From assembly GCA_963820775.1 (NCBI GenBank), contig CAWGBF010000015.1, positions 806,001 through 870,000 of the forward strand: 64,000 bases of DNA, read 5' to 3'. This DNA is from Roseiarcus sp963820775. GTDB lineage: Bacteria; Pseudomonadota; Alphaproteobacteria; Rhizobiales; Beijerinckiaceae. A program made the position numbers and the translations under genes. Positions 35,928 through 45,518 of the stretch are shown piece after piece (position 1 is the first letter of the stretch; every line of letters begins with the position of its first letter). The notes under the pieces were generated by a model. It searched no databases. It had not been told where the DNA came from and saw nothing but the letters and a program-made list of their open reading frames with translations.

Positions 35928-36718
35928 GCCAAGAGGACATCGACGCCACCAAGGCGCCGTTGATGGACCATCTGATCGAGCTGCGCGCTCGGCTCATCAG
36001 GTCGCTCTACGCGTTTCTCGCCGCCTTTCTCGTGTGCTTCTACTTTTCCCGGCACATCTACAACATTCTCACCTACCCTTACGTGCGCGTGGTCGGGGCC
36101 GAAAAGGCGACGCTCATCGCCACCCATTTCCTCGAGCAGTTCTACACCAATATCCGCCTCAGCATGTTCGGAGCGGCCGTGATCGCCTTTCCGGTGATCG
36201 CCGTCCAGATCTACAAATTCATTGCGCCTGGACTCTACCGAAATGAGCGGCAGGCCTTTCGGCCCTATCTGATCGCGACGCCGATCTTCTTCCTGATGGG
36301 GGCGCTGCTCGTCTATTTCGCGGTGATGCCGCTCCTGATCCGATTTTCGGTGTCGCTGCAGCAGGTCAACGTTCCAGGCGAGGCGACGATCGAGCTTCTG
36401 CCAAAGGTCAGCGAATATCTTTCGCTGATCATGACGCTCATCTTCGCCTTCGGCATCGCCTTCCAGCTGCCTGTGATTCTCACTCTTCTTGGTCACGTCG
36501 GCATCGTCGACTCGGCCTATCTCATCCGGATGCGGCGCTATGCGATCGTGGCGGTGGTCGGGCTCGCCGCCATCCTCACTCCGCCCGACCTCATCAGCAT
36601 GACCTCGCTCGCTCTGCCGATGATCGCTCTCTACGAGGGCTCGGTGATCGCGGTCAAAATGGTCGAGAGGCGGCGAGCGCAGGCGCAGCAGCGCGCGGCG
36701 AACACTACCGCGACCTAG
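35924..36718 (+). CDS. tatC: Sec-independent translocase subunit TatC
   Basis: A 264-residue, six-helix inner-membrane protein that recognises twin-arginine signal peptides. Seen: the N-terminal PLMDHLIELRARLIRSLYAF (conserved Glu for signal binding), FPVIAVQIYKFIAPGLYRNERQAFRPYL with the invariant loop Glu, and FGIAFQLPVILTLL plus the last helices around TPPDLISMTSLALPM. ATG 35924 overlaps the restored tatB stop. Its 3' end overlaps the convergent rnhA by 14 bases. Confidence 0.95.
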   Translation: MSQEDIDATKAPLMDHLIELRARLIRSLYAFLAAFLVCFYFSRHIYNILTYPYVRVVGAEKATLIATHFLEQFYTNIRLSMFGAAVIAFPVIAVQIYKFIAPGLYRNERQAFRPYLIATPIFFLMGALLVYFAVMPLLIRFSVSLQQVNVPGEATIELLPKVSEYLSLIMTLIFAFGIAFQLPVILTLLGHVGIVDSAYLIRMRRYAIVAVVGLAAILTPPDLISMTSLALPMIALYEGSVIAVKMVERRRAQAQQRAANTTAT

Positions 36719-37196
36719 GGCCTCGCGATTCAGTGGAATCGTCACGTGTTCGGGTCCGGGTTAAATAGGGGGCCATGCCGTCGCGCGCGAGCCTGTCCGC
36801 GCGGACGTTCAGTTCGTCATCCGCATGGCCCTTGACCCAGCGCCACTCGATCGTGTGCCGCTCGGCGGCCGCGGCCAGGGCTCGCCACAGGTCCTCGTTC
36901 TTGACCGGTTTTTTGGCCGCCGTGCGCCAGCCGTTGCTTTTCCAGCTGTCGATCCAGCCGGTGACTCCGCCGCGCAAATATTGGGAATCCGTGTGCAGGA
37001 CCACCTCGCACGGGCGGTTCAGGGAGCGCAGCGCTTCGATCGCCGCGGTGAGCTCCATGCGATTGTTGGTGGTCAGCGCTTCACCGCCCTTCAGCTCCTT
37101 CTCATGCCCGCCGTAGCGCAGAACCGCGCCCCAGCCGCCAGGGCCGGGGTTGCCGGAACAGGCCCCGTCGGTCCAGATCGAGACGCGTTCGCTCAC
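36705..37196 (-). CDS. rnhA: Ribonuclease HI
   Basis: A 163-residue endonuclease that cuts RNA in RNA-DNA hybrids. The catalytic DEDD set is visible: SIWTDGACSGNPGPGGWG, NNRMELTAAIEAL, VLHTDSQYLRGGV and KGHADDELNVRADRLA. The length fits standard RNase HI with a short extra tail. Its start overlaps the end of the upstream thrB by 4 bases, the common rhizobial thrB-rnhA pair. Confidence 0.95.
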   Translation of the reverse strand: MSERVSIWTDGACSGNPGPGGWGAVLRYGGHEKELKGGEALTTNNRMELTAAIEALRSLNRPCEVVLHTDSQYLRGGVTGWIDSWKSNGWRTAAKKPVKNEDLWRALAAAAERHTIEWRWVKGHADDELNVRADRLARDGMAPYLTRTRTRDDSTESRGPRSR

Positions 37197-38158
37197 CGCA
37201 TGAGACCGTAGTCGGCGGCCGATCTGACGTGTTGGTGGAAGCGCAGTTTGTCGCGGTATTCGAGCGGATTCTTCGGCGCGACCTTTGCGCCCATCGGCAC
37301 GTGGAGCCAGTCGACCAGCCGCGTCAGCATGAATCGCAGCGCCGCGCCCCGAGCGAGGAGCGGCAGCGCTTCGATCTCGGCTTCGCCAAGCGGTCGCAGC
37401 CGCTCATAGGCGGAGATCATCGCTCGCCCTTTCGAGATGTTGAACTGATTGTCGGGTTCGAAACACCAGGCGCTGAGGCAGATCGCCAGATCGTATGCGA
37501 GCGCGTCGTTGCAGGCGAAGTAGAAGTCGATGACGCCGGAAAGCTTCTCGCCGAGGAAGAACACGTTGTCGTTGAACAGATCGGCATGGATGACGCCGCT
37601 CGGCAGGCCCTTCGGCCAGTGAGTCTCAAGAAAGTTGAGTTCCGCTGCGCTCTCCGCGCGCAAATGCGGCGCGACCTCGTCCGTGCGCGCCTCGGCCGCC
37701 TGAAACAGGGATGGCCAGCCTTGAAGCGAGAGGGCGTTCGCCCGCTTGAGCCGGAAGTCGGCGCCGGCCAGGTGCATTCGCGCCAGCGCCTCGCCGACCT
37801 CGCCGCAATGGCGAACGTTGGGTCGCCGAATCCATAATCCGTCAAGGAATGTGACAATCGTCGCCGGGCGCCCCGCGAGTTCGCCAAGCGCTGAGCCGGT
37901 GCGATTGCGAACCGGCTGGGGACAGGTGACGCCGCGTCCCGCCAAATGCTCCATGAGGCCGATGAAGAACGGCAGATCCTCCGCTTTAACCCGTTTCTCA
38001 TAAAGGGTGAGGATGTACTGGCCGCTCGAGGTGCGCAGCAGGAAGTTGGAATTCTCGACCCCTTCCGCGATGCCCTTGAACGAGGTCACCTCGCCGATGT
38101 CGTAAAGCGCCAGAAAGGCGCGCAGCGCGTCGTCCGAGACTTCGGTGTAGACAGCCAT
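37193..38158 (-). CDS. thrB: Homoserine kinase (ThrB type II, APH-fold)
   Basis: A 321-residue kinase from ATG 38158. It phosphorylates homoserine for threonine synthesis. The fold is the aminoglycoside-phosphotransferase type used in alphaproteobacteria: FKGIAEGVENSNFLLRTSSG (nucleotide loop), GVIHADLFNDNVFF (catalytic Asp and metal Asn) and SGVIDFYFACNDALAYDLAI (metal Asp). The opening MAVYTEVSDDALRAFL is typical. It is coupled to rnhA downstream. The matching hom gene is 23 kb away. Confidence 0.93.
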   Translation of the reverse strand: MAVYTEVSDDALRAFLALYDIGEVTSFKGIAEGVENSNFLLRTSSGQYILTLYEKRVKAEDLPFFIGLMEHLAGRGVTCPQPVRNRTGSALGELAGRPATIVTFLDGLWIRRPNVRHCGEVGEALARMHLAGADFRLKRANALSLQGWPSLFQAAEARTDEVAPHLRAESAAELNFLETHWPKGLPSGVIHADLFNDNVFFLGEKLSGVIDFYFACNDALAYDLAICLSAWCFEPDNQFNISKGRAMISAYERLRPLGEAEIEALPLLARGAALRFMLTRLVDWLHVPMGAKVAPKNPLEYRDKLRFHQHVRSAADYGLMR

Positions 38159-38434
38159 GTCCCGTCCGTTGAGCGACCCCATCAAATTAGAGCGATGGCG
38201 GTCCCGCTTAACGGCGTGTATAAGACCCGTCAATCGTCGCTGCACTCCGGTCGAAGGCCCTCGGGTCGCGGCTTGCGTTGAGCGAATTCGGCGCCCTAGC
38301 GCGCTCCGAGCGGATTATGCCGATCGCATGGTTCCTCGTTATTAGACATCCGGAGGAAGTCTGTTGTATAGGCGCGCTGCCAGGGCTGTTCTGGCGGCGC
38401 TGGTGCTGCCAGCAATTGGACGGGGGTCCGCTAG

Positions 38435-39754
38435 ATGCGAATTGTAATGGTAGGCGCCGGCTACGTCGGGCTCGTTTCGGGGGCCTGTCTGGCCGATTTT
38501 GGCCATGAGGTGGTTTGCGTCGAGGTCGACGCAAGCAAAGTCGACGGTTTGCGAAAGGGTCGCGTTCCGATCTATGAGCCGGGCCTGAGCGAATTGGTGC
38601 TCGCCAATCAAGCTGCGGGCCGGCTATCGTTCACGACCAGCCTGAAAGAGGCCGGGCGGGGGGCGCAGGCGATCTTCATCGCCGTCGGCACGCCCTCGCT
38701 GGCGGAGGTCGGCTCGGCCGACATGCATTTCGTTCACGACGCGGCTCGCGCCATCGGCCAGATTATCGAAGACTTCACCGTTGTTGTGGTTAAGTCGACT
38801 GTGCCGATCGGCGCAGGCGACGAGGTCGAGCGCATCATCGCGAAGCACGCGCCTGAAGATTCGTTCGCCGTCGTCTCGAATCCGGAATTCCTGCGCGAGG
38901 GCGCGGCGATCGAGGACTTCAAGCGGCCCGACCGAGTCGTCATCGGGGTCGAGGACGACCGCGCGCGCGAGGTGATGCGGGAAATCTACGGGCCCATCGA
39001 ACGCAACGGCGGCCGGATTGTCTATACGTCGCGCCGCAGCTCGGAGATGATCAAATATGCGGCCAACGTGTTCCTGGCGATGAAGGTGACCTTCATCAAC
39101 GAAATCGCCGACCTGTGCGAGCGTCTTGGCGCTGATGTTCAGGATGTCTCGCATGGCATCGGTCTCGACGACCGCATCGGCCGCAAGTTTCTCAATCCCG
39201 GCCCCGGCTTCGGCGGTTCTTGCTTCCCCAAGGATACACTGGCGCTGACAAAGCTCGCCGCCGAGGCTAAAGCGCCGATCCGGCTGGTCGAAACGCTGGT
39301 CGACGTCAATGACAAGCGAAAAACGGCGATGGCGGCAAAGGTCGTCAGCGCTTGCGGCGGCTCGGTCGCGGGAAAACGGATCGCCGTGCTCGGCCTCACG
39401 TACAAGCCCAAAACTGACGACATGCGCGACGCGCCGAGCCTCGTCATCGTGCCCGAGCTGCAAGCGGCGGGCGCGCGCGTCGTCGCCTACGATCCGGAGG
39501 GCGTTCGAACCGCGAAACAGCTGCTGCCCGGCGTCGAGTTCGCGGACAACGCCTATGCGTGCCTCAAGGGCGCGGATGCTGCGGTCATCGTCACGGAGTG
39601 GGACGAGTTCCGCGCTCTCGACCTTGCTCGCGTCAAGGCCAGCCTGACCACGCCGATCATCGTCGACCTGCGCAATATCTATCCGATCAAATCGATGAAG
39701 GCGCTGGGATTTCGTTATGTCTGTGTCGGCCGGGGGTTTGGCGGGGAGGGCTGA
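38435..39754 (+). CDS. UDP-glucose 6-dehydrogenase
   Basis: A 439-residue NAD-dependent enzyme oxidising UDP-glucose to UDP-glucuronate, a precursor for capsule or exopolysaccharide. Seen: the NAD motif GAGYVGLVSGACLADFGH (residues 7-24), VKSTVPIGAGD, NPEFLREGAAIEDF, the catalytic-Lys helix SSEMIKYAANVFLAMK and the active-site loop GFGGSCFPKD (Cys263), then LGLTYKPKTDDMRDAPS in the C-terminal domain. Nearly 100 bases downstream lies a GT4 glycosyltransferase, so both probably serve surface polysaccharide. Confidence 0.95.
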   Translation: MRIVMVGAGYVGLVSGACLADFGHEVVCVEVDASKVDGLRKGRVPIYEPGLSELVLANQAAGRLSFTTSLKEAGRGAQAIFIAVGTPSLAEVGSADMHFVHDAARAIGQIIEDFTVVVVKSTVPIGAGDEVERIIAKHAPEDSFAVVSNPEFLREGAAIEDFKRPDRVVIGVEDDRAREVMREIYGPIERNGGRIVYTSRRSSEMIKYAANVFLAMKVTFINEIADLCERLGADVQDVSHGIGLDDRIGRKFLNPGPGFGGSCFPKDTLALTKLAAEAKAPIRLVETLVDVNDKRKTAMAAKVVSACGGSVAGKRIAVLGLTYKPKTDDMRDAPSLVIVPELQAAGARVVAYDPEGVRTAKQLLPGVEFADNAYACLKGADAAVIVTEWDEFRALDLARVKASLTTPIIVDLRNIYPIKSMKALGFRYVCVGRGFGGEG

Positions 39755-39851
39755 GGCGGGGCGCGATGTCCATTTCGGCGCGGACGCGACGGAGTGAAGA
39801 AAGTCGTCGTTCCCGATCGAAGCCGAAAATCCCGACAATCAAAGGTCTTCA

Positions 39852-41093
39852 ATGCCTCCGCCGCCACCACGTTCATGCGTCATCGTTGTCGAAAACTTGC
39901 CTGTCCCGTTCGATCGACGGGTTTGGCAGGAGGCGCAGGCCCTCTGTCGCGCCGGCTGGACGGTGTCGGTGATCTGCCCCTTCAACGCCGACTTTCCCAA
40001 GCGCTTTGAGATCATCGACGACATTGCGATCTACCGGCACCGGCTCCCGCCGGAGGGGCCCGGCGCGCTTGCGTACTTCCACGAATATTCGACCGCGCTC
40101 ATTCATGAATTCCGGCTCTTGATCAAGGTTTACCGCGAACGCGGGTTTTCGATCATCCAGGCCTGCAATCCGCCAGACCTGATCTTTCTGGCCGCTCTGC
40201 CATTCAAGCTCATGGGCAAGCGGTTCATCTTCGATCAGCACGACGTCTCGCCGGAATTGTTTGTCGTCAAATTCGGCGCCAAAGGCTTCCTTTATCGCGC
40301 GCTCATGTTTTTCGAGCGTATGAGCTACCTCATGGCTGACTACGTCATCACCGCCAATGCGACATTCAAGGAGATCGCCATCACTCGCGGCGGCAAGGCG
40401 CCCTCGAAGGTCGAGGTCGTCTATGGGGTGCCCGATCGCAAGCGCATCCATCGCGTCGAGCCGGAGCATAGGCTGCACGGCGGGCGTAAATTCGTCCTCG
40501 GCTATCTCGGAATCATCAACGAGCAGGACGGCGTCGACCATCTGGTGCGCGCGGTTGCTCATCTCGTTAAGATCAGCGGATTTCGCGACTTTCGCGCCAT
40601 TGTCGTCGGCTCCGGCCCGGCGCTCGAATTGGTGCGCGCGCTCACCCGCTCGCTCGAGGTTGAAGATTTTATCCTGTTCCCCGGCTATCTCAACGGCGAT
40701 CAGCTGCTTGCGTACATCAGCGCCTTCGACATCGGCGTCATCCCCGATCCGCTCAATGAGGCCAACGACCTGATGAGCATGAACAAAGTGTTCGAATATT
40801 GCGCATTGGGAATTCCGACCGCATGCTATCCCCTCAAAGAGACGCAGCGGCTGCTTGGCGACGCAGGAGTCTACGCGCCGTCGCCCGATCCCGCCGGGCT
40901 TGCTGAGGCCTGCCTCAGCTTGATGCAGGACGAGTGCTTGCGCGCGCGCTCGGCGGCCGCGGCGGCGAAGCTTTCGGCTCGGACTTTCCTCTGGGAGAAC
41001 GAGGCTCACAAATATGTCGCGACTTATGAGCGCGTGCTTGCTCCGAAGGCCGCTTGCACTTCGAAGAGCGCCGGCCCGGGCGGCCGCTCCTAG
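39852..41093 (+). CDS. GT4-family glycosyltransferase
   Basis: A 413-residue GT-B protein. Seen: the N-terminal VVENLPVPFDRRVWQEAQAL, typical of WcaI/WbuB-like exopolysaccharide enzymes, FDQHDVSPEL, and the C-terminal nucleotide-sugar domain LGYLGIINEQDGVDHLVRA (GxxxxxxG loop), IVVGSGP, and the donor-site EX7E-like region ANDLMSMNKVFEYCALGIPT. It follows UDP-glucose dehydrogenase on the same strand, suggesting polysaccharide synthesis. Donor sugar unknown. Confidence 0.85.
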   Translation: MPPPPPRSCVIVVENLPVPFDRRVWQEAQALCRAGWTVSVICPFNADFPKRFEIIDDIAIYRHRLPPEGPGALAYFHEYSTALIHEFRLLIKVYRERGFSIIQACNPPDLIFLAALPFKLMGKRFIFDQHDVSPELFVVKFGAKGFLYRALMFFERMSYLMADYVITANATFKEIAITRGGKAPSKVEVVYGVPDRKRIHRVEPEHRLHGGRKFVLGYLGIINEQDGVDHLVRAVAHLVKISGFRDFRAIVVGSGPALELVRALTRSLEVEDFILFPGYLNGDQLLAYISAFDIGVIPDPLNEANDLMSMNKVFEYCALGIPTACYPLKETQRLLGDAGVYAPSPDPAGLAEACLSLMQDECLRARSAAAAAKLSARTFLWENEAHKYVATYERVLAPKAACTSKSAGPGGRS

Positions 41094-41156
41094 CTGGCGT
41101 TTGTGAAAGCGCGTCTTGTCGCTTTAGGTCTTATCAACTCCGTCCTGCTACACCTG

Positions 41157-41918
41157 CTACAGTTGCACGCCCCGGGTCAGCGCTCCGTCGATCACCAGAT
41201 TGGTTCCGGTCGTAAAACTCGAAGCTGGGCTGGCGAGAAAGACGATGCCGCGGCCGATCTCCTCCGGTTTCGCCATCCGCCCGGTCGGGTTCAGCGAGAG
41301 CGCGTGCTTATAGATGTCGGGCAGGTTCCTTTCGGCGCTCTGCCAGAAGCCGCCGTCGAAATAAGTGTTGCCCGGCGAAACCGAGTTCACCCGGATCATC
41401 TTCGCCGCGTGCTGATAGGCGAGGCGCTGCGCGTAATGAATGAGCGCGGCCTTCATCGCGCCATAGGCCGGACCGGTGAAGTCGACCTCGCGCCCCGAGA
41501 CCGAGGAAATGATGACGACCGAGGGATGTTTTGATTTTTCGAGGAAGGGCAGGGCGGCGTTGACCGCGTGCACGCTGTGCATCATGTCAACGTCGAACGC
41601 CTTGCTCCACGATTCCTCGACGTCCTGCGCGGCGAGCGCGGAGACGTTAGCGACCAGGATGTCGATTCCGCCGAGCGCCGCCGCGCTGTCGGTGATGAAT
41701 TTCTGCAGCGTGGCCTTGTTGGCCACGTCGATATCGGCGCCGAAAGCATTCACGCCTTTGGCCTTGAGGTCCTTGACCGCGGCCTTCACCTCGTCTGCGC
41801 TGCGCGCGCAGATCGCGACGCTTGCGCCTTCCTGAGCGAAAATGTCCGCAGCAGCGCGCCCGATGCCCTTGGTGCCGCCGGTTACGACCGCGCGCAGGCC
41901 CCTCAGTCCAAGATCCAT
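41157..41918 (-). CDS. SDR-family oxidoreductase
   Basis: A 253-residue protein from ATG 41918, which has GGAGGGG immediately upstream; a longer frame to 41939 is not favoured. Classical short-chain dehydrogenase marks: VVTGGTKGIGRAAADIF (cofactor loop), LVANVSALA, IISSVSG (catalytic Ser) and YGAMKAALIHYAQ (Tyr-x3-Lys). An Arg three residues into the cofactor-following strand (ICARSADE) suggests NADP(H). Substrate unknown; single gene on the minus strand. Confidence 0.85.
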   Translation of the reverse strand: MDLGLRGLRAVVTGGTKGIGRAAADIFAQEGASVAICARSADEVKAAVKDLKAKGVNAFGADIDVANKATLQKFITDSAAALGGIDILVANVSALAAQDVEESWSKAFDVDMMHSVHAVNAALPFLEKSKHPSVVIISSVSGREVDFTGPAYGAMKAALIHYAQRLAYQHAAKMIRVNSVSPGNTYFDGGFWQSAERNLPDIYKHALSLNPTGRMAKPEEIGRGIVFLASPASSFTTGTNLVIDGALTRGVQL

Positions 41919-42147
41919 ATTCCCCTCCAGCCGACGCATCGCCGCTCGACGAAGACTTTAAGCGCGATACAAGGGTGAGCGGAGGTTGGCAATGGCGGTG
42001 GGTGGAGTCTGGATTCCCGTCAGGCTTCTGACCTCGATTGCGCGCAGACGCCGCGGCCATCCTCGTCTGGACCGCGTGGTGAGGCGGTCCAAGGCTCGGA
42101 TTGTCCGCTCAGCGTGGCGGAGCGAATCTCGTCGAGGGAAATGATCC

Positions 42148-42762
42148 ATGAAAACCATCGCACAGTTCATACGGACAACGATTCTCGGCGGCGTCTTCTT
42201 CCTGGCGCCGATCGTTGTGCTGATAATCATCCTCGCCAAGGCGTTCGACTACGTGAAGACGGGCCTACGCGCCGTTGTTGTTCACATTCCAGGCGTTTCG
42301 GACTTGAGCGTCGGCGTGGCGACGGCGCTGTCGATCGCGATGATCGCGCTCGTCTGCCTTGTTGCTGGGCTCCTCGCCCACACCGTGTTCGCGCAACGCC
42401 TCGTCAACCTGTTGGAGTCGTCGCTCCTGTCGAAGATTCCTGGTTACGACTATCTAAAGCAGGAGAGCGCAAGCGCGTTGGGCGTCGCCGAGATCGGGGA
42501 GCTTCCCGTGGTGTTCGTGCCCATGGAAGGGGGATGGCAGCTCGGCGTTCAAACCGAAGCGCTGAGCGACGGCCTCGTCTCGATCTTCGTCCCCGGCGCG
42601 CCGAACCCGCATTCCGGGTCGGTCTTTTTCTTTCCGGCGGACATTGTTCGGCCTGCGGGCATCAAGCTGGCCGCCGGGCTCAACTGCCTCAGGCGATGCG
42701 GCGCGGGCGCATCCGCTCTTGGCGCCAATTGGCCATCCGGGACAGAGAACTCCCAAGCGTGA
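42148..42762 (+). CDS. DUF502 membrane protein
   Basis: A 204-residue protein with two N-terminal helices (FIRTTILGGVFFLAPIVVLIIIL and ALSIAMIALVCLVAGLLAHT) and a soluble tail with FVPMEGGWQLGVQTEAL and VSIFVPGAPNPHSGSVFFFP. This is the DUF502 layout, where the P-x-P-N-P-x-S-G segment is the signature. Function unknown. The gene converges on the FAD monooxygenase 35 bases away. Confidence 0.85.
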   Translation: MKTIAQFIRTTILGGVFFLAPIVVLIIILAKAFDYVKTGLRAVVVHIPGVSDLSVGVATALSIAMIALVCLVAGLLAHTVFAQRLVNLLESSLLSKIPGYDYLKQESASALGVAEIGELPVVFVPMEGGWQLGVQTEALSDGLVSIFVPGAPNPHSGSVFFFPADIVRPAGIKLAAGLNCLRRCGAGASALGANWPSGTENSQA

Positions 42763-42797
42763 CAGCGGGGCCTTAATGTGGGTGCTCTAGCAACCCG

Positions 42798-44009
42798 TCA
42801 GTTCGCCAAACCCCTGATGTCGCCGACATGCGCGACGGCGGCCTTCTCGACGTCATAGTCATAGAGCGATTTGCGAAACACCCCGGAATTCGCGATTTCG
42901 CGATCGCGCTCATCCAAGCTCTCGTACCTGGAGTCGAAACGAAGCCCTTCTTTCCTTGCCTCAGCTTGAATGACATCGGTTCTGGCGCGGCGAAATTTTT
43001 CGTATTGCGGCAAAATAGTTGGGACTTCGTCTGGGTCTCGCCCCTCAAGAAACACCGCCAAAGCGACGCCATCTTCAATTGTCTGGTTTGCCCCCTGGCC
43101 GAGGTGGGGGAGCATCGCGTGGGCGGCGTCGCCTAACAATATAAGCCGCCCGCTACTCCATGACAGGAGCGGACGGCGATCATACAGACCCCACCAAAAG
43201 CAAGTCTCCACCGTGTCGAGCAGTCGGACGATTTGGGAATCCCATCCATCGAAGGACGCGGCAAGCTCGTCGACGTCGCCGACGGCTGACCATGACTCGA
43301 TCGTTTCATCCTTGGTTGGAACGAAGCCGACGTAGTTCAGAAGCCGACCGCTGCGAACCGGATAGACGATAAAGTGCTTTCCATCCCCCATCCAAACCAT
43401 CTGGGCCGCCTCCGGCCACCCGGGCAGTTTCTCGCGGGAAATCAAACCCCGATAGGCGCGAACACCCGAGTATTCGGGAGGTTTCGGCTCTACGACATAC
43501 TTCTGCAAAGTCGATTGTATGCCGTCCGCAGCGACAACGATGTCGAATTCGGCGCTGTCGCCGTGCGCGAAGTGCAATCGCGCGGAGGAGGCGGTTTGGA
43601 TAATTCCGGTACAACATTGGCCAAGGCGAATTGTTTTCGGCGCAAGTTTTGCGGCGAGGGCATTCAGCAAATCAGCCCGATGCATGCCGTACATGCCGTT
43701 CCAGCCTGTCGAGTCGATCGTGACGATCGGACCGACGACTGTCCCGTCGGCCCGGCAGTATCGTGAGCCGTCACCAAACTTCGCGCCGACCGCAGCCAAG
43801 GCTTCGGCTAGCCCCAGTCGTTCGAGTTGTCGCAGACCGTTGGGAAAAATGGTCAAGCCAGCCCCGACCTCGCCGAGCGTTCTGGCCTGCTCGAAAACCG
43901 TGACGTCGACGCCTCGCTGGCGCAGCGAGCACGCGGCGGAGATCCCCCCAATTCCGCCGCCCACGACGGCCGCGCGGAGGGCCCTGTTCGATCCGGATTT
44001 ATCTTTCAT
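42798..44009 (-). CDS. FAD-dependent aromatic monooxygenase (salicylate-hydroxylase-like)
   Basis: A 403-residue group A flavoprotein. FAD is bound by VVGGGIGGISAACSLRQRG at the N-terminus with DVTVFEQA (Glu for ribose). The DG motif is VVAADGIQSTLQ and the second FAD motif GDAAHAMLPHLGQGANQ. These mark para-hydroxybenzoate-hydroxylase-type enzymes that hydroxylate aromatic rings with NAD(P)H and oxygen. The length matches salicylate or 6-hydroxynicotinate 3-monooxygenases. No ring-cleavage genes are adjacent, so the substrate is open. Confidence 0.85.
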   Translation of the reverse strand: MKDKSGSNRALRAAVVGGGIGGISAACSLRQRGVDVTVFEQARTLGEVGAGLTIFPNGLRQLERLGLAEALAAVGAKFGDGSRYCRADGTVVGPIVTIDSTGWNGMYGMHRADLLNALAAKLAPKTIRLGQCCTGIIQTASSARLHFAHGDSAEFDIVVAADGIQSTLQKYVVEPKPPEYSGVRAYRGLISREKLPGWPEAAQMVWMGDGKHFIVYPVRSGRLLNYVGFVPTKDETIESWSAVGDVDELAASFDGWDSQIVRLLDTVETCFWWGLYDRRPLLSWSSGRLILLGDAAHAMLPHLGQGANQTIEDGVALAVFLEGRDPDEVPTILPQYEKFRRARTDVIQAEARKEGLRFDSRYESLDERDREIANSGVFRKSLYDYDVEKAAVAHVGDIRGLAN

Positions 44010-44136
44010 GTGAAGTTCTATCGAGGCTCCGAGCTGAAACGCAAGATGCGCAAAATGCTCCTCGCGCCGTGTCGCCGTCGTACGGCTGCTATCCCCCGAA
44101 GCGATTGCCGCGCAGGAACTCGATCGAATTTCGACC

Positions 44137-45057
44137 TCAAGGCTTCGCAGACGCGGGGCCCCCGAGCGGGGGCAGGCTCTTCAGATAGACGGCGATCGCC
44201 TGTCGGTCGGACTCGGGCAATTCGGCCAGGTTGCGCACGACCGCCGTCATGCCGGCGCCGAGGACGTCGCCGCCAGGCGTAAAACCGCTGGTCAGGGCCT
44301 CGACAATATCGGCCTCGGTCCAGTTCCGGAAGTCGCCGCCTCTCAGGTTCGCCGCCTTGCCGTGACCGTCGGGCAATGGCGCGCCCGCAAGCGCCCGGCT
44401 CAAGTCCATCTCACCCAGAAAGCCGCGCGGCGTGTGGCATTCGCCGCAATGGCCGGGACCCTCGACGAGGTAGCGACCACGGTTCCATTGCTCGGTCTGC
44501 GATGAGTCGGGGCGAAGGCCGGCGTTGTCGAAATAGAGGAGCTTCCACAAGCCCACGGCGCGACGGATGGAAAAGGGAAAGGGGAGCGCGTTCGCCGGCG
44601 CTTTGCCCTTGACCGCCGGCAAGGTCCGCAGGAACGCCGCGAGATCGGCGACATCCTTCGGAGTCATGCGCTGATAGGATGTGTATGGGAAGGCGGGATA
44701 GAGATGGCGGCCGTTTGGAGAAACGCCCGACAAGAGCGCGTTGGCGACATCGACTGGACGCCAGGCGCCGACGCCGTCAACAGGATCGCTGGAAATGTTC
44801 GGCGGGTAGAAGGATCCAAACGGCGTCTTAAGTTCGAGCCCGCCCCCGAGCTTTAGCGCGTCGTCCTGGCCCGGCGACTTGTGGCACGATTCGCAGCCGC
44901 CGGCGAAAAAGACGAGCCGACCGGCGGCGGCGTCGCCAGACAGGACGAGCTTTTGCCACTCCTCGGCCGAATAACGCGGCCGAGGCGCGGACAGCGCCCA
45001 AGTCAGCGCGGCCCCGGCGGCGATGACAACCGCGAGGACGACGGCGAGTCGCTTCAT
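44137..45057 (-). CDS. Membrane-anchored diheme cytochrome c
   Basis: A 306-residue protein from ATG 45057. An N-terminal hydrophobic helix (LAVVLAVVIAAGAALTWAL) serves as signal or anchor. Two heme c sites, CESCH near residue 55 and CGECH near residue 206, sit in two cytochrome c domains of similar plan (PPNISSD...GVGAWRPVDVANALLSG...YPAFPYTSYQRM and the C-terminal WTEADIVEALTSGFTPGG). This layout resembles c-type subunits of membrane dehydrogenases. It follows the cytochrome c' gene by 23 bases in the same direction, so the two are probably co-transcribed. Confidence 0.85.
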   Translation of the reverse strand: MKRLAVVLAVVIAAGAALTWALSAPRPRYSAEEWQKLVLSGDAAAGRLVFFAGGCESCHKSPGQDDALKLGGGLELKTPFGSFYPPNISSDPVDGVGAWRPVDVANALLSGVSPNGRHLYPAFPYTSYQRMTPKDVADLAAFLRTLPAVKGKAPANALPFPFSIRRAVGLWKLLYFDNAGLRPDSSQTEQWNRGRYLVEGPGHCGECHTPRGFLGEMDLSRALAGAPLPDGHGKAANLRGGDFRNWTEADIVEALTSGFTPGGDVLGAGMTAVVRNLAELPESDRQAIAVYLKSLPPLGGPASAKP

Positions 45058-45080
45058 CCGCGCGCGGGCGAACTCGTGCC

Positions 45081-45518
45081 TTAGCCGCTTTTGGCCTTGT
45101 AGAGTTCGTGGCAGCCGCCGCAATTCTTGAAGACGGCCGGCGCGAATTGCTTAAACGTCGCCTCGTCGACAATCCCGGCCTGGGCGGCCTGGACATCTTT
45201 AACGAATTGCGCGAAGCGCGCGTCGAAGTCCGCCTTGTTCTGCCAGATCGCCGGCAACGCCGCGGTGCCCCCGCCGGTCTTGCTGTTGTCGGGAAACAAA
45301 GCCGCGGATTTCGTCGCGCCTTCGTTGAGCGTCGCCAGGGATTGCTTCACCGTCGCCAGATCGAACGGGACCTTGCCTTTGGACATATCGAACATTGTCT
45401 TCGCGGCGGCGCCGTCATGCTTCATGAGCGCGCGCCGTTCGGCGATCGGATCGGTGTCGGCCAATACGGCGCCGACGCCGCAAGCCAATGCTATTGCCAC
45501 AACAACTGAGCGTTTCAT
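45081..45518 (-). CDS. Cytochrome c' (class II)
   Basis: A 145-residue protein from ATG 45518, with GGGGAG upstream. The signal peptide MKRSVVVAIALACGVGAVLA is cut before DTDP. The mature protein has four predicted helices, beginning AERRALMKHDGAAAKTMFD, and the C-terminal heme site KNCGGCHELYKAK, the hallmark position for cytochromes c'. The family binds NO and CO and may protect against nitrosative stress or carry electrons. It leads a two-gene unit with the diheme cytochrome. Confidence 0.88.
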   Translation of the reverse strand: MKRSVVVAIALACGVGAVLADTDPIAERRALMKHDGAAAKTMFDMSKGKVPFDLATVKQSLATLNEGATKSAALFPDNSKTGGGTAALPAIWQNKADFDARFAQFVKDVQAAQAGIVDEATFKQFAPAVFKNCGGCHELYKAKSG

